Assembly (NCBI GenBank): GCA_038025085.1
Contig: CM076147.1
Coordinates: 12,458,501-12,522,500 of the forward strand
DNA from: Tetragonia tetragonoides
Taxonomy: Eukaryota; Streptophyta; Magnoliopsida; Caryophyllales; Aizoaceae
Reading direction: 5' to 3'
Length of the DNA stretch: 64,000 nucleotides
Shown: positions 30,709-41,782 of the stretch, in pieces
Layout of the letters: each line of letters starts with the position of its first letter
Numbering within the stretch: the first letter of the stretch is position 1
Program-made: the position numbers and the translations under genes
The notes under the pieces: model-generated
Seen by the model: the letters and a program-made list of their open reading frames with translations, nothing else
What the model was told of the DNA's origin: nothing
Databases searched by the model: none

Positions 30709-31651
30709 GTAAGCGGAAGAAGTTGCGATCGCCCAATTGCCCAGGCACATCCGAATAAAGGGGCAATTAGGATAAGTCTTTTTCAGAAGCAATAATTGTG
30801 TTAAGTAACAGGCCAGAACTACGTATGGTCTGATCCCCATGAATCAATGTGCCCTCTTATCAACTCTGATTAGAAACACTTGTATTCACCTGTACTTGGG
30901 GTACGTAGACAGCTCATTTGAGTTCTACCAATCAAGAAGTAAATCTTTTCGTCACCCACCTAGGAAGTAAACATTTTTTAAGCACTTGTAACAGAACTAC
31001 GTAACGGCCTGATCCCCGTAGGACTTAATCATCGCTTTTGACTATGTATTACACACACATGTATGCACATGCACGGGGTACGTAGGCGCTCACTTTGAGC
31101 TCGTCCGAAATAAACAAAAAAAAAAGAAAAAGAGAAAAAAAAAAAAAAAAGAAATCTCTCAGTCAGTAGGAAGAACTACGTGGACCTGATTCTCCAATGC
31201 GCATTTTCAAAATATCCCATATTTTCGAAAACGATGTTTGCACACATTGGAGATACGTAGGCAGCCTTCGGGTGCGGTGCAACCAATTTATCAAAAAAAA
31301 ACGAGCGAGAAAAAAGCAAAAAAAGAGAAAAGAAAAAAAAAGGGAAAAAAAAAAAGAAAAAGCAAAAAAAGGAGTGGAAAGCTTTTGAGAGTGTCGAGAA
31401 TTGGTTATTTATTTATCTCTGTTTGACTTAGAGGAAAAATATCAAAAGATTTTATTTTCAAATAAATTAAGGATTTTTCGGGAAAGTCGATTTTTCAAAA
31501 AAAAAAAAAAAGATTTTCAGAAAAAAACAACAAAAAAGATTTTTCTTTTAATTATGTGATTTTGATGTCTCCCATGATAGTCATGCGTTTGTGCACATAT
31601 GTTCATACCCTCCACAAAAAAAAAAAGCCCTCATTTTTCCCTGTTCCCCAG
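30709..31651 (+). other. intron of Ogre-like polyprotein gene
   Basis: Donor CA|GTAAGC and acceptor TTCCCCAG|G after a pyrimidine-rich tract. Removing the 943 bp joins codon CA+G and keeps frame from the knuckle exon (...ILVQ) into NRMSNSTAQ and the G-patch region, while read-through stops immediately at TAA. Ogre elements are known to have an intron at this place, before RT. The intron holds three copies of the AACTACGT...ACGTAG module and long A runs. Confidence 0.85.
30817..31260 (+). repeat. three ACGTA modules in the intron
   Basis: Units starting AACTACGT at 30817, 30995 and 31174, each followed by CTGAT(C/T)C and closing with ACGTAG(G/A)C at 30903, 31080 and 31255. Each can form a stem between GAACTACGT-like and ACGTAG-like ends. 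Similar modules occur at 25768 and 41138 (LTRs) and 35837 (after pol). Confidence 0.75.
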
Positions 31652-32560
31652 GAACCGGATGTCGAACTCCACAGCCCAATCAGCCTCCCTACCTGCTACC
31701 AGCCATCCGACCACCTGGATCATGAGTGTTGATTCACCAGGGGCAAGAATGATGCTGAAAATGGGACATTTACCAAGAACTGGCCTTGGAAGGAATGACC
31801 AAGGCATTAAGGAGCCTATCTTACCGATGGACAACAGACACCGAGTTGGGTTAGGGTACAACCCGTATGTCAGCCAAGGGGCACCGAAGGCTATCTCCAA
31901 GACGCTGGCTTTCCCGAGCCGTGGTTGGAATCAAGAGAGCATAGAAGACTCCCAGGTCTTGAGATTTTATTCAATGATGTTGAGGTGTATGATCCCGAGG
32001 ATTGTCAGAAGTTGAAGGATGAGGGAAAGGAAGTTGATTGGGTTGAGAATATCCGATACAGAGTGTTGAACCAACTTTTCAAGACGATCGATTTTAATGA
32101 TGATATATTCGATCCCACTGATTTGATCGAATCAAAGTACCTTATGAGGAAATGGAGCTATGAGTACAAGGAAAAAGAAGAAGAGCGAGAAGTGAAGATC
32201 CATGTGGGCAACCATCCACCTGAACCAATATCCAGTAGCCCAAACACATCCACCACTTCAAAATCGTCAACCGACCCAAGTACCGAGCCAGACCACCCGC
32301 TGGGCCCCATATCGGATGAGTGTGAGACGGATGAGTCCACCACTTCCACCAGAGAATATCCCTCGTCAGATGACCTGTCCGATGTTGAAAATACCCATCC
32401 TACCCTTCTCTCTGAACATATTTGTGCATAAGAGCTTGATTCTGATCATGATGCATCATCATATGACAATGAGTCACCACAAACATGCATATCACCGATT
32501 GAAGAGTCCATAATAATAAACATTGGTTCAAAAGAAAATAAAACAGAAGTTAAATTGGGT
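31652..32560 (+). pseudogene. Ogre-like pre-RT region with G-patch domain
   Basis: The exon begins NRMSNSTAQSASLPATSH. Near 31740-31880 is a glycine-rich G-patch-like motif (MMLKMGHLPRTGLGRNDQGI, then NRHRVGLGYNPYVSQG), a nucleic-acid/RNA-helicase binding motif that Tat/Ogre polyproteins carry before RT. After a frameshift near 31905-31930 come EILFNDVEVYDPEDCQKLKD and an acidic, Ser/Thr/Pro-rich linker (32200-32430), typical of the disordered region before RT. A stop at 32429 interrupts it. Confidence 0.75.
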
Positions 32561-33996
32561 CATCTCTGTCACTTGAAGAGCAAGAGTCTTTCACTGAGTT
32601 GTTGAAAGAATATGTGGATGTATCTGCATGGTCTTATGCTGACATGCTGGGTGTTGATCGCAGTATTACTGAGCACCTCTTCCTTTTCTTCCTGATAGCA
32701 CGCCAAAGCAGCAGAAGCTCTGTCGAATGAAACCAGAGATTAGTCTAAAGGTTAAAGAAGAAGTTCAGAAGCAGATTGATGCTTGATTTCTACAGGTTGT
32801 AAGCACCCAGATTGGCTGGCGAACATTGTTGTTGTTCCCAAGAAAGCTGGTCGAGTAAGAATGTGCATCGACTTTCGAGATTTGAATGCCGCTTCACCAA
32901 AGGACTGCTTCCCATTACCACACATCGACTTGCTGGTCAACAATACAGTGGGACATGCTATGTTCTCGTTCATGGATGGTTTTTCAGGATACAACAAATC
33001 CTTATGGCTCTAGAAGATCAAATCAAGACATCATTCAGCACCCCCTGGGGGGCGTATTGTTATAAGGTCATGCCTTTTGGCTTGAAAAACGCAGGGGCCA
33101 CCTACCAACGAGCTGCAACGACGATTTTGCATGATCTAATTCATGATATTGTTGAGGTGTATGTGGATGATATGATAGTTAAGAGCCGTGCTTGAGAGGA
33201 TCATTTTTCCTCCCTGAAAATATTCTTTGATCGTATCCGAAAATTTAATCTGAAGCTCAACCTGTAGAAATGTGTGTTCGGAGTTACATCTGGTAAACTC
33301 CGGGAATTTGTTATTAGCCAAAGGGGCATAGAAATTGATTCTGACAAGGTGAAGGCTATTTCTAAGTTGCCACCACCGAGAACTGAAAAGGAAATCCGAG
33401 GTTTTCTAGGAAGAATTCAATACATCAGCAGATTCATTTCTCAGCTGACTTCGAAATGTGAACCAATTTTGAAGCTGCTCAGGAAGGGTACATCCCATCA
33501 GTGGAATGATGATTGCCAAAAGGCATTTGAAATGATGAAGAGTTATCTGGTGAAGCCTCCAATTCTGGCAGCCCCGCAACCAGGGAAGCCTTTAATATTG
33601 TACCTCACAGTGACCGAGACTGCTATGGGGGCATTTCTGGCTCAATATGAAGAGGGAACGAGAAGAGAAGTGGCTATCTACTACCTGAGTAAGAAGCTTC
33701 TCGAGTATGAGACTCGATACAATCCTCTGGAAAAGACGTGCATATCCCTAGTGTACGCGACAAGGAAGTTGAAGCACTACCTCCAAGCTCACACTACGTA
33801 TCTCTTCTCGAGATTGGACCCCATCAAATACTTATTCGATAAACCAATCACGAGCGAGAGGATTGCTCGTTGGCATACTTTGTTGGAAGAATTCGACATC
33901 CAATGTCTGAATCAGAAATCTGTAAAAGGGCGAGTGCTAGCGGATCTTCTGGAAGATGGGCCCATGTCTGAGGAAGAATGTGACGATACTTTTCCT
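32561..33996 (+). pseudogene. Ogre-like reverse transcriptase and RNase H
   Basis: RT motifs in order: EYVDVSAWSYADMLGVD near 32609, PDWLANIVVVPKKAGRVRMC near 32807, FRDLNAASPKDCFPLPHID near 32874, FSFMDGFSGY near 32964, YKVMPFGLKNAGATYQR near 33061, and the catalytic YVDDMIVKSRA near 33161. The primer-grip/thumb RGIEIDSDKVKAISKLPPPR is near 33324. Gypsy RNase H follows to about 33960 (AMGAFLAQYEEGTRREVAIY near 33624). The frame shifts near 32780 and 33000 and stops occur at 32784, 33193 and 33266. From 33274 onward the frame is open. Confidence 0.88.
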
Positions 33997-34437
33997 GATG
34001 AACACATTCATGTTATACAAGAAGACAGATGGAAGATGTATTTTGACGGAGCTTGCAACAAAAGGGGCAATGGAGTCGGAGCGCTCTTGATTAGTCCAGA
34101 GGGATTGCATGTACCATTTTTGGTCAAGTTGGATTTCCCGACCACGAACAATACAGCTGAATATGAAGCTTGCATCTATGGTGTAAAGGCAGCTTTGGCG
34201 GCGGGGGCACGACGCCTCACAGTATATGGTGATTCAAATCTCATCATTTCCCAGACCATAGGGGCATGGAGAGTCCTGGATGAGCGACTACAGATGTACA
34301 CTGACTGCTTACAACAGTTCATTCCATGCTTTGATGATATTACTTTCAGACACTTGCCCAGAGAGCAGAACACTTTTACAGATGCATGGGCCAATCTGGC
34401 AACCACTTTGGTTTGGGATGGAGAAATTCGAGCTTAG
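33997..34437 (+). CDS. Ogre-like archaeal-type RNase H (aRNH)
   Basis: A second RNase H, placed between the gypsy RNase H and integrase, is a hallmark of the Tat/Ogre clade. The domain starts KMYFDGACNKRGNGVGALLI (first Asp in YFDGA), has TTNNTAEYEACIYGVKAALA with its Glu near 34150-34200, TVYGDSNLIISQ with its Asp near 34220, and REQNTFTDAWANLA with the last Asp near 34383. The four acidic residues seem present. The frame is open from 33274 to the TAG at 34435. It is the best preserved part of this element with the integrase. It would degrade RNA in the RNA/DNA hybrid. Confidence 0.85.
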   Translation, partial: DEHIHVIQEDRWKMYFDGACNKRGNGVGALLISPEGLHVPFLVKLDFPTTNNTAEYEACIYGVKAALAAGARRLTVYGDSNLIISQTIGAWRVLDERLQMYTDCLQQFIPCFDDITFRHLPREQNTFTDAWANLATTLVWDGEIRA

Positions 34438-34485
34438 ACCATCACTCTGAAAGAACGACATGAGCCTGCCATATCATGTGATCAT

Positions 34486-35736
34486 GTGAATTTAATTACA
34501 GATGCAGAGAATGAACCGTGGTACACGGATATTAAGAAGTACCTCAACGACTACTCTTATCCTCAAGAGAGCTCAAAGAAAGAACAGCTGGCTATCCGCC
34601 GCCTTGCGTCTCATAAGCTATACCATAAAGGGTTTGACGGGACCCTTCAACTCCGTGTTGATTCCAGAGAAGCGTAGAAAATTATTAAAGAAGTGCACGG
34701 GGGTGATTGTGGCCCGCATATGAATGGAAAGATGCTTGCTAAGAAGATTCTGCAAACTGGATATTATTGGACTACATTGGAGCATGATTGCTACTAGTAT
34801 GTCAGAGCTTGCAAGAAATGCCAGATATTCTCGAATCGGAATCACATGCCCTCTGCGGAGTTGCATAATCTGACGTCACCTTGGTCGTTCTCAACCTGGG
34901 GCATCGACATTATTGGTCAAATCAATTCGAAAGCATCCAACGGGCACCAGTACATCTTGGTAGCAATCGATTATTTCTCGAAGTGGGTCGAAGCGGCCTC
35001 ATACTCCAAGATAGGGGCACAACAAGTATCCAAGTTTGTGATCAAGAACATTATATGCCGATACGGCCTTCCATTTGAGATGATATCTGAAAATGGCCCA
35101 CCATTCGAGGGGCACCTCAAAGAAACTCTCCTGAAGTACAATGTGAAGCAACACCAGTCATCACCATACCGACCTCAGACCAATGGAGCTGTTGAGGCCG
35201 CGAACAAAACGGTCAAATCTATTTTATCGAAGATGATTGAGAAAATAAAAGAATGGCCTGAGAAACTGCCATATGCCCTTTGGGGATTCAGATCATCAAT
35301 TCGCACGCCAACACCGTATTCACTGGTGTATGGCATGGAACCAATACTTCCAATTGAAACTGAGATTAAGTCTTTGAGAGTCATTGCCGAGAGTGGCATT
35401 CCTGAAAAGCTTTCGCATAAAGCCCGATATGAAGAACTGGCATTTACAACTGAAAAGAGACTTGCAGCTCTCAACAACATCCAGAACTACCAGCGCTGCA
35501 TTGCTCGGTCTTATGATAAGAAGGTGAGAAATCGGGATGTTCAAGAAGCAAGTCTTGTTCTGAAAGAGAATAGAGCACCCATGCATGACCCTAGAGGAAA
35601 ATTCCAACCCAATTGGTCCGGTCCATATCTCGTCATGGAGATCACGCCTGGAGGAGCAGTGAAGTTAGCTGATTTGGACGGGAATGAACTTCCTAGCATT
35701 ACCAATATGGACCAATTGAAGAAGTTTTATGCTTAA
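34486..35736 (+). pseudogene. Ogre-like integrase
   Basis: Integrase with N-terminal zinc-binding region (EVHGGDCGPHMNGKMLAKKI, CKKCQIFS; His and Cys pairs near 34690-34830) and a catalytic core from 34846: first Asp in WGIDIIGQI near 34903, Glu in NGAVEAANKT near 35185. The second catalytic position, normally D-N-G, reads MISENGPPF near 35080, a Glu in place of Asp. The C-terminus ends NWSGPYLVMEITPGGAVKLA and DQLKKFYA before the stop at 35734-35736. Stops at 34675 and 34798 lie in the N-terminal part. The core frame of 296 codons is open. Confidence 0.88.
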
Positions 35737-36872
35737 TTTCTTTACATTTGTCAAAGATGTAATTTGTATGAAAAGCTCAGTAGAAAGCACAAAGAAAAAG
35801 AAGAAAGAAAAGAACCAATGTCTGGGCTAGGGCCCGAACTACGTCTGACCTGATTTTCTTTACGAGATACGTAGACAATCCGCAAGAATTCAGTCAAAAT
35901 TATATTTATTTGCTATAGTACAGAGATGCCCAAATAAAAAGAAAAAAAATTAAAAAAATTCGAATCAACTTATAATTTGGAATTTCAATTATAGTTGATC
36001 TAAGCTAATGAAAAAAATAAGTGGTGAATTTTGGACATGGACTCTAAAATTGGTGATATCTAGTTTAAAATGTCCATTGAGCATATATGTTGCATTAATG
36101 ATTAAAGTCATAATCTTGTGCACGAATAGATAAGAAAGTGGGATTACCACCATTAGAAGATTTTAGGAAAAAAAAAAAAAAAAACAAAAAAAAAACAAAA
36201 AAGAAAGAACTTAAGGGTGGCCATGGTATGCCCAACTCGCTCTTACCTTGCGCCTTGCATGGTATATGGAGAATTGAAGAAGCGAAAAAGATAAGGAAGA
36301 AGGTGAAGATGATCCACTCTGAAGGGTGGTCGTGATGTATAACCAGAACAAGCCTAAGCTTAGACACTGAACCATCATCCTATACCATTTTGCACCCTAT
36401 TCAAGAAGACCCCCAACCTTGTGTCATGATGAACCATGAACATTCCTCATGCATTCAAACCATGCTGTCTTGGCAGATATTTGAATTATGTGATTAAAAT
36501 TCAAAAGAGCCATCAACATAGTTCATTAGTGAACTAATGTGCCATCCTTGGATGAACATGAACCTCACTAATAGTTTATTGATGTCTTTTATGAAAAAAA
36601 TGAACTCGGGTTTTATTCCGAAAATTTGAGAAATGATTTTATGGAAAAAATGAACCCGTATTTTGTTTAAAAAATAATTCCGAAAATTTGAGAAAAATAA
36701 TTTTTGAAGAAAAATAATGAATTGAACTTTCAAATCGAAAGAGAGGCGTTTTCGAAAATAAAGAAGTAAATGTTTTGACTTGGGGAAATTTTTTATAAAA
36801 AAAAACATGAGCATTTTGCATAAGAGAAGCATTTAGGAAGAATGAAAAATTGAGGAGTTAGAAGATGAGGAA
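35737..36872. other. 3' untranslated region of Ogre-like element, first part
   Basis: Non-coding. It has an ACGTA module (AACTACGT at 35837 to ACGTAG at 35869), A-rich runs near 36165-36205, and a short direct repeat (ATTCCGAAAATTTGAGAAA near 36616 and 36677). No gene was recognised. Confidence 0.6.
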
Positions 36873-37445
36873 ATGAAAAATAGAGAAGAAGATTATCGTG
36901 CATGCATGAACGCGAAGATTTGGAAGAAGTATTGGAAGAATTGTCAGAAGAGTCGAGAAGAACTATGGTTATACCTTGAGATAAAAGAGGTTACGCCCCG
37001 AAGCATCCGAGAAGAACTATGGTTATACATCGAGATAAAAGAGGTTACGCCCCGAAGCATCCGAGAAGAATTATGCTTATACCTCGAGATAAAAGAGGTT
37101 ACGCCCCGAAGCATCCGAGAAGAATTATGGTTATACCTTGAGATAAAAGAGGTTACGCCCCGAAGCATCCGAGAAAAATTATGGTTATACTTCGAGATAA
37201 AAGAAGTTACGCCCAGAGATATCCCTGAAGATCCAGAACTTCCAGAAGATCCAGAACATCCCGAAAATCCTGAATTTCCAGGAGATCCCGAACGTCAAAA
37301 ACGTTCAGAAAATCCAGAACATCCCGAAAATCCAGAACTTCCAGAATATCCCGAAAATCCAGAACATCCAGAAGAACAACGGTTAAACTTCAAAATCAAA
37401 GAAGTTACACCCCGAGGTGCACGGAAGAATGTGGTTAGTGGCTAG
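36873..37445 (+). CDS. repeat-encoding ORF before 3' LTR (190 codons)
   Basis: An open frame MKNREEDYRACMNAKIWKKY... in the 3' region, in the same direction as pol. From 36954 to 37223 there are five tandem 54-bp units encoding 18 residues each (consensus REELWLYLEIKEVTPRSI). Then come 37224-37377 of Pro/Glu-rich triplets (PEDPELPEDPEHPENPE), and a sixth degenerate unit (LNFKIKEVTPRGAR). Unit length is a multiple of three and no stop occurs, which is compatible with translation but also with recent minisatellite expansion. No family was recognised. Function is unknown; it could be a non-coding minisatellite. Confidence 0.5.
   Translation: MKNREEDYRACMNAKIWKKYWKNCQKSREELWLYLEIKEVTPRSIREELWLYIEIKEVTPRSIREELCLYLEIKEVTPRSIREELWLYLEIKEVTPRSIREKLWLYFEIKEVTPRDIPEDPELPEDPEHPENPEFPGDPERQKRSENPEHPENPELPEYPENPEHPEEQRLNFKIKEVTPRGARKNVVSG
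36954..37223 (+). repeat. 54-bp minisatellite, five units
   Basis: Units start CGAGAAGAA at 36954, 37008, 37062, 37116 and 37170 with a few substitutions between units. They lie in the reading frame described separately. Confidence 0.95.
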
Positions 37446-37576
37446 GCCATTACCATCTAAACGATAATTATTATCGTTGTTATAATTAACATTTTCGCAA
37501 GTCAAAATTAGGTGTCTTTTGTATCGTTGACCTTCGTTTCTTGGGAACCTGATCAATTCCTCAGAAACTCGGCCAA

Positions 37577-37587
37577 CGAGGGGCATC
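37577..37587 (+). other. polypurine tract of Ogre-like element
   Basis: The purine-rich ACGAGGGGCATC stretch directly precedes the 3' LTR start TGTAGACGCC at 37588, as expected for plus-strand priming. Confidence 0.65.
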
Positions 37588-40500
37588 TGTAGACGCCGAA
37601 TATTGACCTGTATTTCTTTTAAATAATTATTATTACAGTTAATATTAGCATTGACTGTAATTACCCTAATTAAATAAGTCATTTGGGCTAAAAAGGGCAT
37701 TTAGGGTCCATAAGGTGACCTAACGCATTAGCAAAGCAAAGCCCAAAGCCCAAAAGAGAAAATAAATCAAAAATCCAAAAAAGAATATAAAAGAGAAAAT
37801 ACAAAAATAAATAAGGATTAGAATTATGATGTCATGCATGACATCATTCCATGACATCATCTTATTATGATTTCATGGATGACATCACAATATTCCCATG
37901 TTCCCATCCAATAGCTAAAGACAAAAGGGAATAATGGTATCAAGTAGAAATACCAAAATACCCTTCCCTTTTCCATGAATTAACCGCCCACCCTAAAAAT
38001 TAAATAAAAATCAAAAAAATTCCCCCCTCACAACCGAAAAAAGAGAAGAAAAAGAAAAGGAATTATTTTTTTATTCCCCCCCCCCCCACGTTTTTATTTT
38101 CTTTTTTTATTATTTATTATTTTGTTTTTTTTCCTTTTTCTATTTTCTCTCCCACCTTATCTCATCTTTTCTCTTTCCTACTCACTTCCACCTCACAAGA
38201 TTCTCCCATGTTCTTTCCATCACCACAAATGTGTCATTTGTCACTCTCCCATCCACATTCTCTCACCCCCCATCTCACCATCCATCTCCCACCAAATCTC
38301 ACCCTCCATTTCCTAACCCTAATTCACCCCTTATCTTTCCCCTCCTTATAAATACCCCCTTATCTTTTCTCTTTGCCTCTTTCTCATCTCTACTTCTTAA
38401 AATCTCTACTTCTCTCTCTAGTTTTCCTACCATCTTTTCAACTTACTTCAACTTTTGAAGGTTTTCTAAAAACTTCTTCTATTTCTAAAACTTCTTTTTT
38501 TATCTATTAGTGCAAACTAAAGGGCGTTTGTACTAACTAATTTAATTTTGAAGATTGAGATTTCTAGATCTACGCAAGGGTAACCTTTTATCTCTCTCCT
38601 TCAATTATTTATTTTCTAAGTGTTTTTACTAACCATTTCATTTTGTATATAAATTGCTAATAAACACTATTATCCCCCCTTAGTAATCCCATTTTCACTG
38701 GTTGGACTCTTTATAGGTGTGGGCATGAACCACCCTATTTTTTGAGCGGCCAAAAATTCCTAGGTAAGGGTTTAAGTGCCCACGCGAATCCGTCTCCATG
38801 GGGGACTTAGATCCAGCTTGTAGAGAGTGATTTTTTGCGGTGAGGAAGAGAGTTGCTTGTGCAAAAATTCTCATCACCATTATCATTTTTTTATACATGA
38901 AATTGAATAAAAAAGGTCATTTTGCATATAGAGGCCCCGGATTTATTTTTTGTATAAATTTATCAAAGGAAACCTTGTTCAAAGGGCTTTCTAACGAGAT
39001 AAAAATCGTCCAGATCCAACAGTTTTGTCGTCCATAATTGAATTTTGAAGTTTCTGCGTCTAAAAATGACCAACGTCCTTAGATCTGTAAATAACTAACA
39101 AACGGTTAAGTTTTATGCTTGGTATATTTCTAAGTAAATTAAAGAAAATTTCCTTAGATGTCTACAGCCACCACTTTCGTCCATTTTGGATACCAAATTA
39201 ATTTTAAATGGTTTTTGAAAAGACGAAGAAGTGCTGTCCCTTTGAAGATTTTCTCAGATTTCGGCCTTGTAACTAGATGGCTCACTTTAACCACATAGGA
39301 TAGTGTGTTTTTCTTGATAATTTTTTAGGAAGTCCTTAGTGTATGTACTTCAATCTTTAAAGAATAATTCATGTTTAACGAAGTAGATTTAATTCTAAAA
39401 TTAATCAACCGAGTATATGTCCAGATATGACAATGTTCACTTAACTGAAAAGGCTGTGGTGTTTAGCACCTAGTTAATGAAAGAAGAACTTTGATTTGGA
39501 TAATATACTCCTTAATAACCAATCTATGCTTTGGAATCACTCCATTCGGATGTGTTTTCGATTTTTAATGAATTAATCAAAACGACTTTGGTTCTGTCAA
39601 AATGAAAGGCATTTGGTTAAGTTTAGAACATTAGGGCTTTTGTATAGTTCTTTTGTTTAATTTCGTTAAATGAGTTAGACTCGTCTAAAACTCATGAAAT
39701 TTTGTGTAAATACCTATACTCAAGTCTAGTATACGTTTTGTAAATATTAGACCTAGATCACTTGTAAATAATTCTTAATAAATGAAAAACCAATGGTCTG
39801 TCCAAAGGCGTCCAGAAGCTCGTAAATCGTGAATAACTCACCGATCGTCAACTGTCTTGACTTGATATTTTTACAGTGGAAACACGAAGTACAATGAACC
39901 AAGTTAGGCTTTTGAAGCACTCGATTTGGTTGAGTTATGGCCGAGATATGAATTTTAGAATTTCTGTCCAGATTATTGTAAAAATAGTTTTGTTCGGTTT
40001 TATAAACAGTTTTCGTTTAATTATCAAATGAACCCACGAAAATACGAAACTCTCCATTTTATTCCTTTGGTATGTTCCACTAATTAAAAAAATAAATTTG
40101 GAGTTAATAAGCCACGTTTAGACTAATCCCTTGTCAGTTCTTTTAAACCGTCTTTTGTAAATAACCAATTCTTTGTAAATAAATCAATTTTTTGAAAATG
40201 AACCAATCCTTTGTGAATAAGTCCAACTTTTGAAGACGAAGATGAAGATCGATCCCCGGAGGCGCCATGTTCATGAAGATCAAGTCTTTTTCTCCATTTT
40301 AGGATTTTTAGACATTTTTTGTATTTTGTATTGTAAATACTCGATATGTAATTCATTTATTTTGAGGCCTCTTTATTTGCATTTTTGTACATTTGCATTC
40401 ATATGCTTCCACCTAATAATTCAACTCGGAAAATAATATAAAAAGAACTCTCACTTGTGTGATGTATATTATGTTAAAAACGTTTTCTAAAATCAGTGTA

Positions 40501-41777
40501 TTCGTTTATGTACACAACCCGGCCCGGGGCCATATTCGAGGTGAGAATCAGAAATTTGCTTATATGCGATCATGGGTGTTACACCTACCATTCCATAAAA
40601 CCATCTTCATACAAAATCACATTCCCCAGTGGAATTCACATTTCCCCAGTTACAACCATTTTCCCCAGTGGAATACCTATGATCGAATAGAAGCTAATTA
40701 TTGATCGTCTCCTCTTATTTGGCTTCGGGCCACCCCGGGGGATCCTATCGGAAAGACTCTTTTAAGCCATTACCCACCAATATATACCCACAACCTACAT
40801 AAATCATCTATTTATCCACCCCTAATGAATGTTATTCCCCAGAAAAAAACTAATATTTTTGAGAAGTGTAATCTTTATACTCAAAACTAAGAATTGGGTT
40901 GATCCCCGTATATTACCAAATATTGTTCTGTTGAACGCCTCAAAGGAGCAGGCTAATCATCCCATTTGAGATTTTCCCTACTTCTTCGAGGAGAGTAGGG
41001 GGTTCCTCGGATCAATTTGACTCTAAGTTGCGAGTCATCCTATAATTTTCTCAATTATATCCCTCTTTGCAGGAAAGAACATCCATACCCGCCTTAGTGG
41101 CACCCAAGGAGTCTTACTGACCGGATTCCCCGGTCAGAACTACGTAAGGGTTTTAATCTAGGAGTAGATTCAAGACCTACGATGAATGGTACATAGTGCA
41201 GTATTTTGCAATATCCAAACCCGCCTTACGTAAACGAATACACCGGTTCAAAACCGACTTTTTCTGCGTGCTAAGTGACAATGTGTACATATATGTGCTT
41301 ATCTTTTATCATTCAAGGCATTACATAATTCAACTCAAAGATTTCATATGGGATACAACATATTAGTAAAGAGCCCGTACTCAGTATGGAGGAGGAGACG
41401 GGTCCGAGGACGTCCGCACCTTCTAACCTAGACCCCGAACCAAGATCTCTGATTCGCAGACCAGCGAAAGAATTTTCGTGCCTTATCGCGATGGAGTCAA
41501 CTTTTTGGTTTTCTTAAATGATTTTCTTTTAAATCGTTTATAAAACCTTTTCTTTTGTAAAAACCCTTCCTTGTTTGGGTCATAACAAGGTGGCGACTCT
41601 TCTTTTGTAAAAACCCGTTCTTGTTCGGACCATAACAAGGTGGCGATATCGAACCTTAAGATGATTCATTGACAAGTGGCCCTTTCAATCGGCCGATATT
41701 CGTGGGACGTGCCTCTGGCGCGTATCGCGATGACTCCCGGGTCCTAATACAGGAAAACCCGAGAATCTGGCCCCATA
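37588..41777 (+). repeat. 3' LTR of Ogre-like element (4190 bp, intact)
   Basis: Starts TGTAGACGCCG and ends GGCCCCATA before AGATG. It shares both flanks with the 5' LTR but also has the ~2.0-kb and ~262-bp segments deleted there. It contains a TATA box at 38347-38354, a CT-rich leader, and near its end a duplicated ~50-bp unit with TGGCGAC motifs resembling the primer binding site. Confidence 0.88.
38347..38354 (+). promoter_or_regulatory. TATA box in Ogre-like 3' LTR
   Basis: TATAAATA followed by C-rich and CT-rich sequence, typical of LTR promoters. It lies within the part missing from the 5' LTR. It would drive transcription rightward into the flanking antisense integrase sequence. Confidence 0.65.
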
Positions 41778-41782
41778 AGATG
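41778..41782 (+). repeat. target-site duplication AGATG, right
   Basis: Pairs with 24484-24488. Confidence 0.85.

Larger units (their letters stand above)
24489..41777 (+). mobile_element. Tat-Ogre-like Ty3/gypsy retrotransposon, full length
   Basis: This 17.3-kb element has two LTRs (24489-26404 and 37588-41777), an Arg-tRNA-type primer binding site, gag, protease, a second gag-like domain, an intron, a G-patch, RT, RNase H, archaeal-type RNase H, integrase, a 1.8-kb 3' region with a repeat ORF, a polypurine tract, and a 5-bp target duplication AGATG. Large size, an intron before RT and an extra archaeal-type RNase H are features of the Ogre/Tat clade. Many stops make this copy non-autonomous. 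Confidence 0.9.

Noticed and set aside
36138..36335. Lys-rich frame in the Ogre-like 3' region
   Set aside because: Generated by poly(A) runs, no conserved motif.
36954..37223. CRISPR-like regular repeats
   Set aside because: Units are contiguous 54-bp tandem copies without spacers, in a plant retrotransposon.
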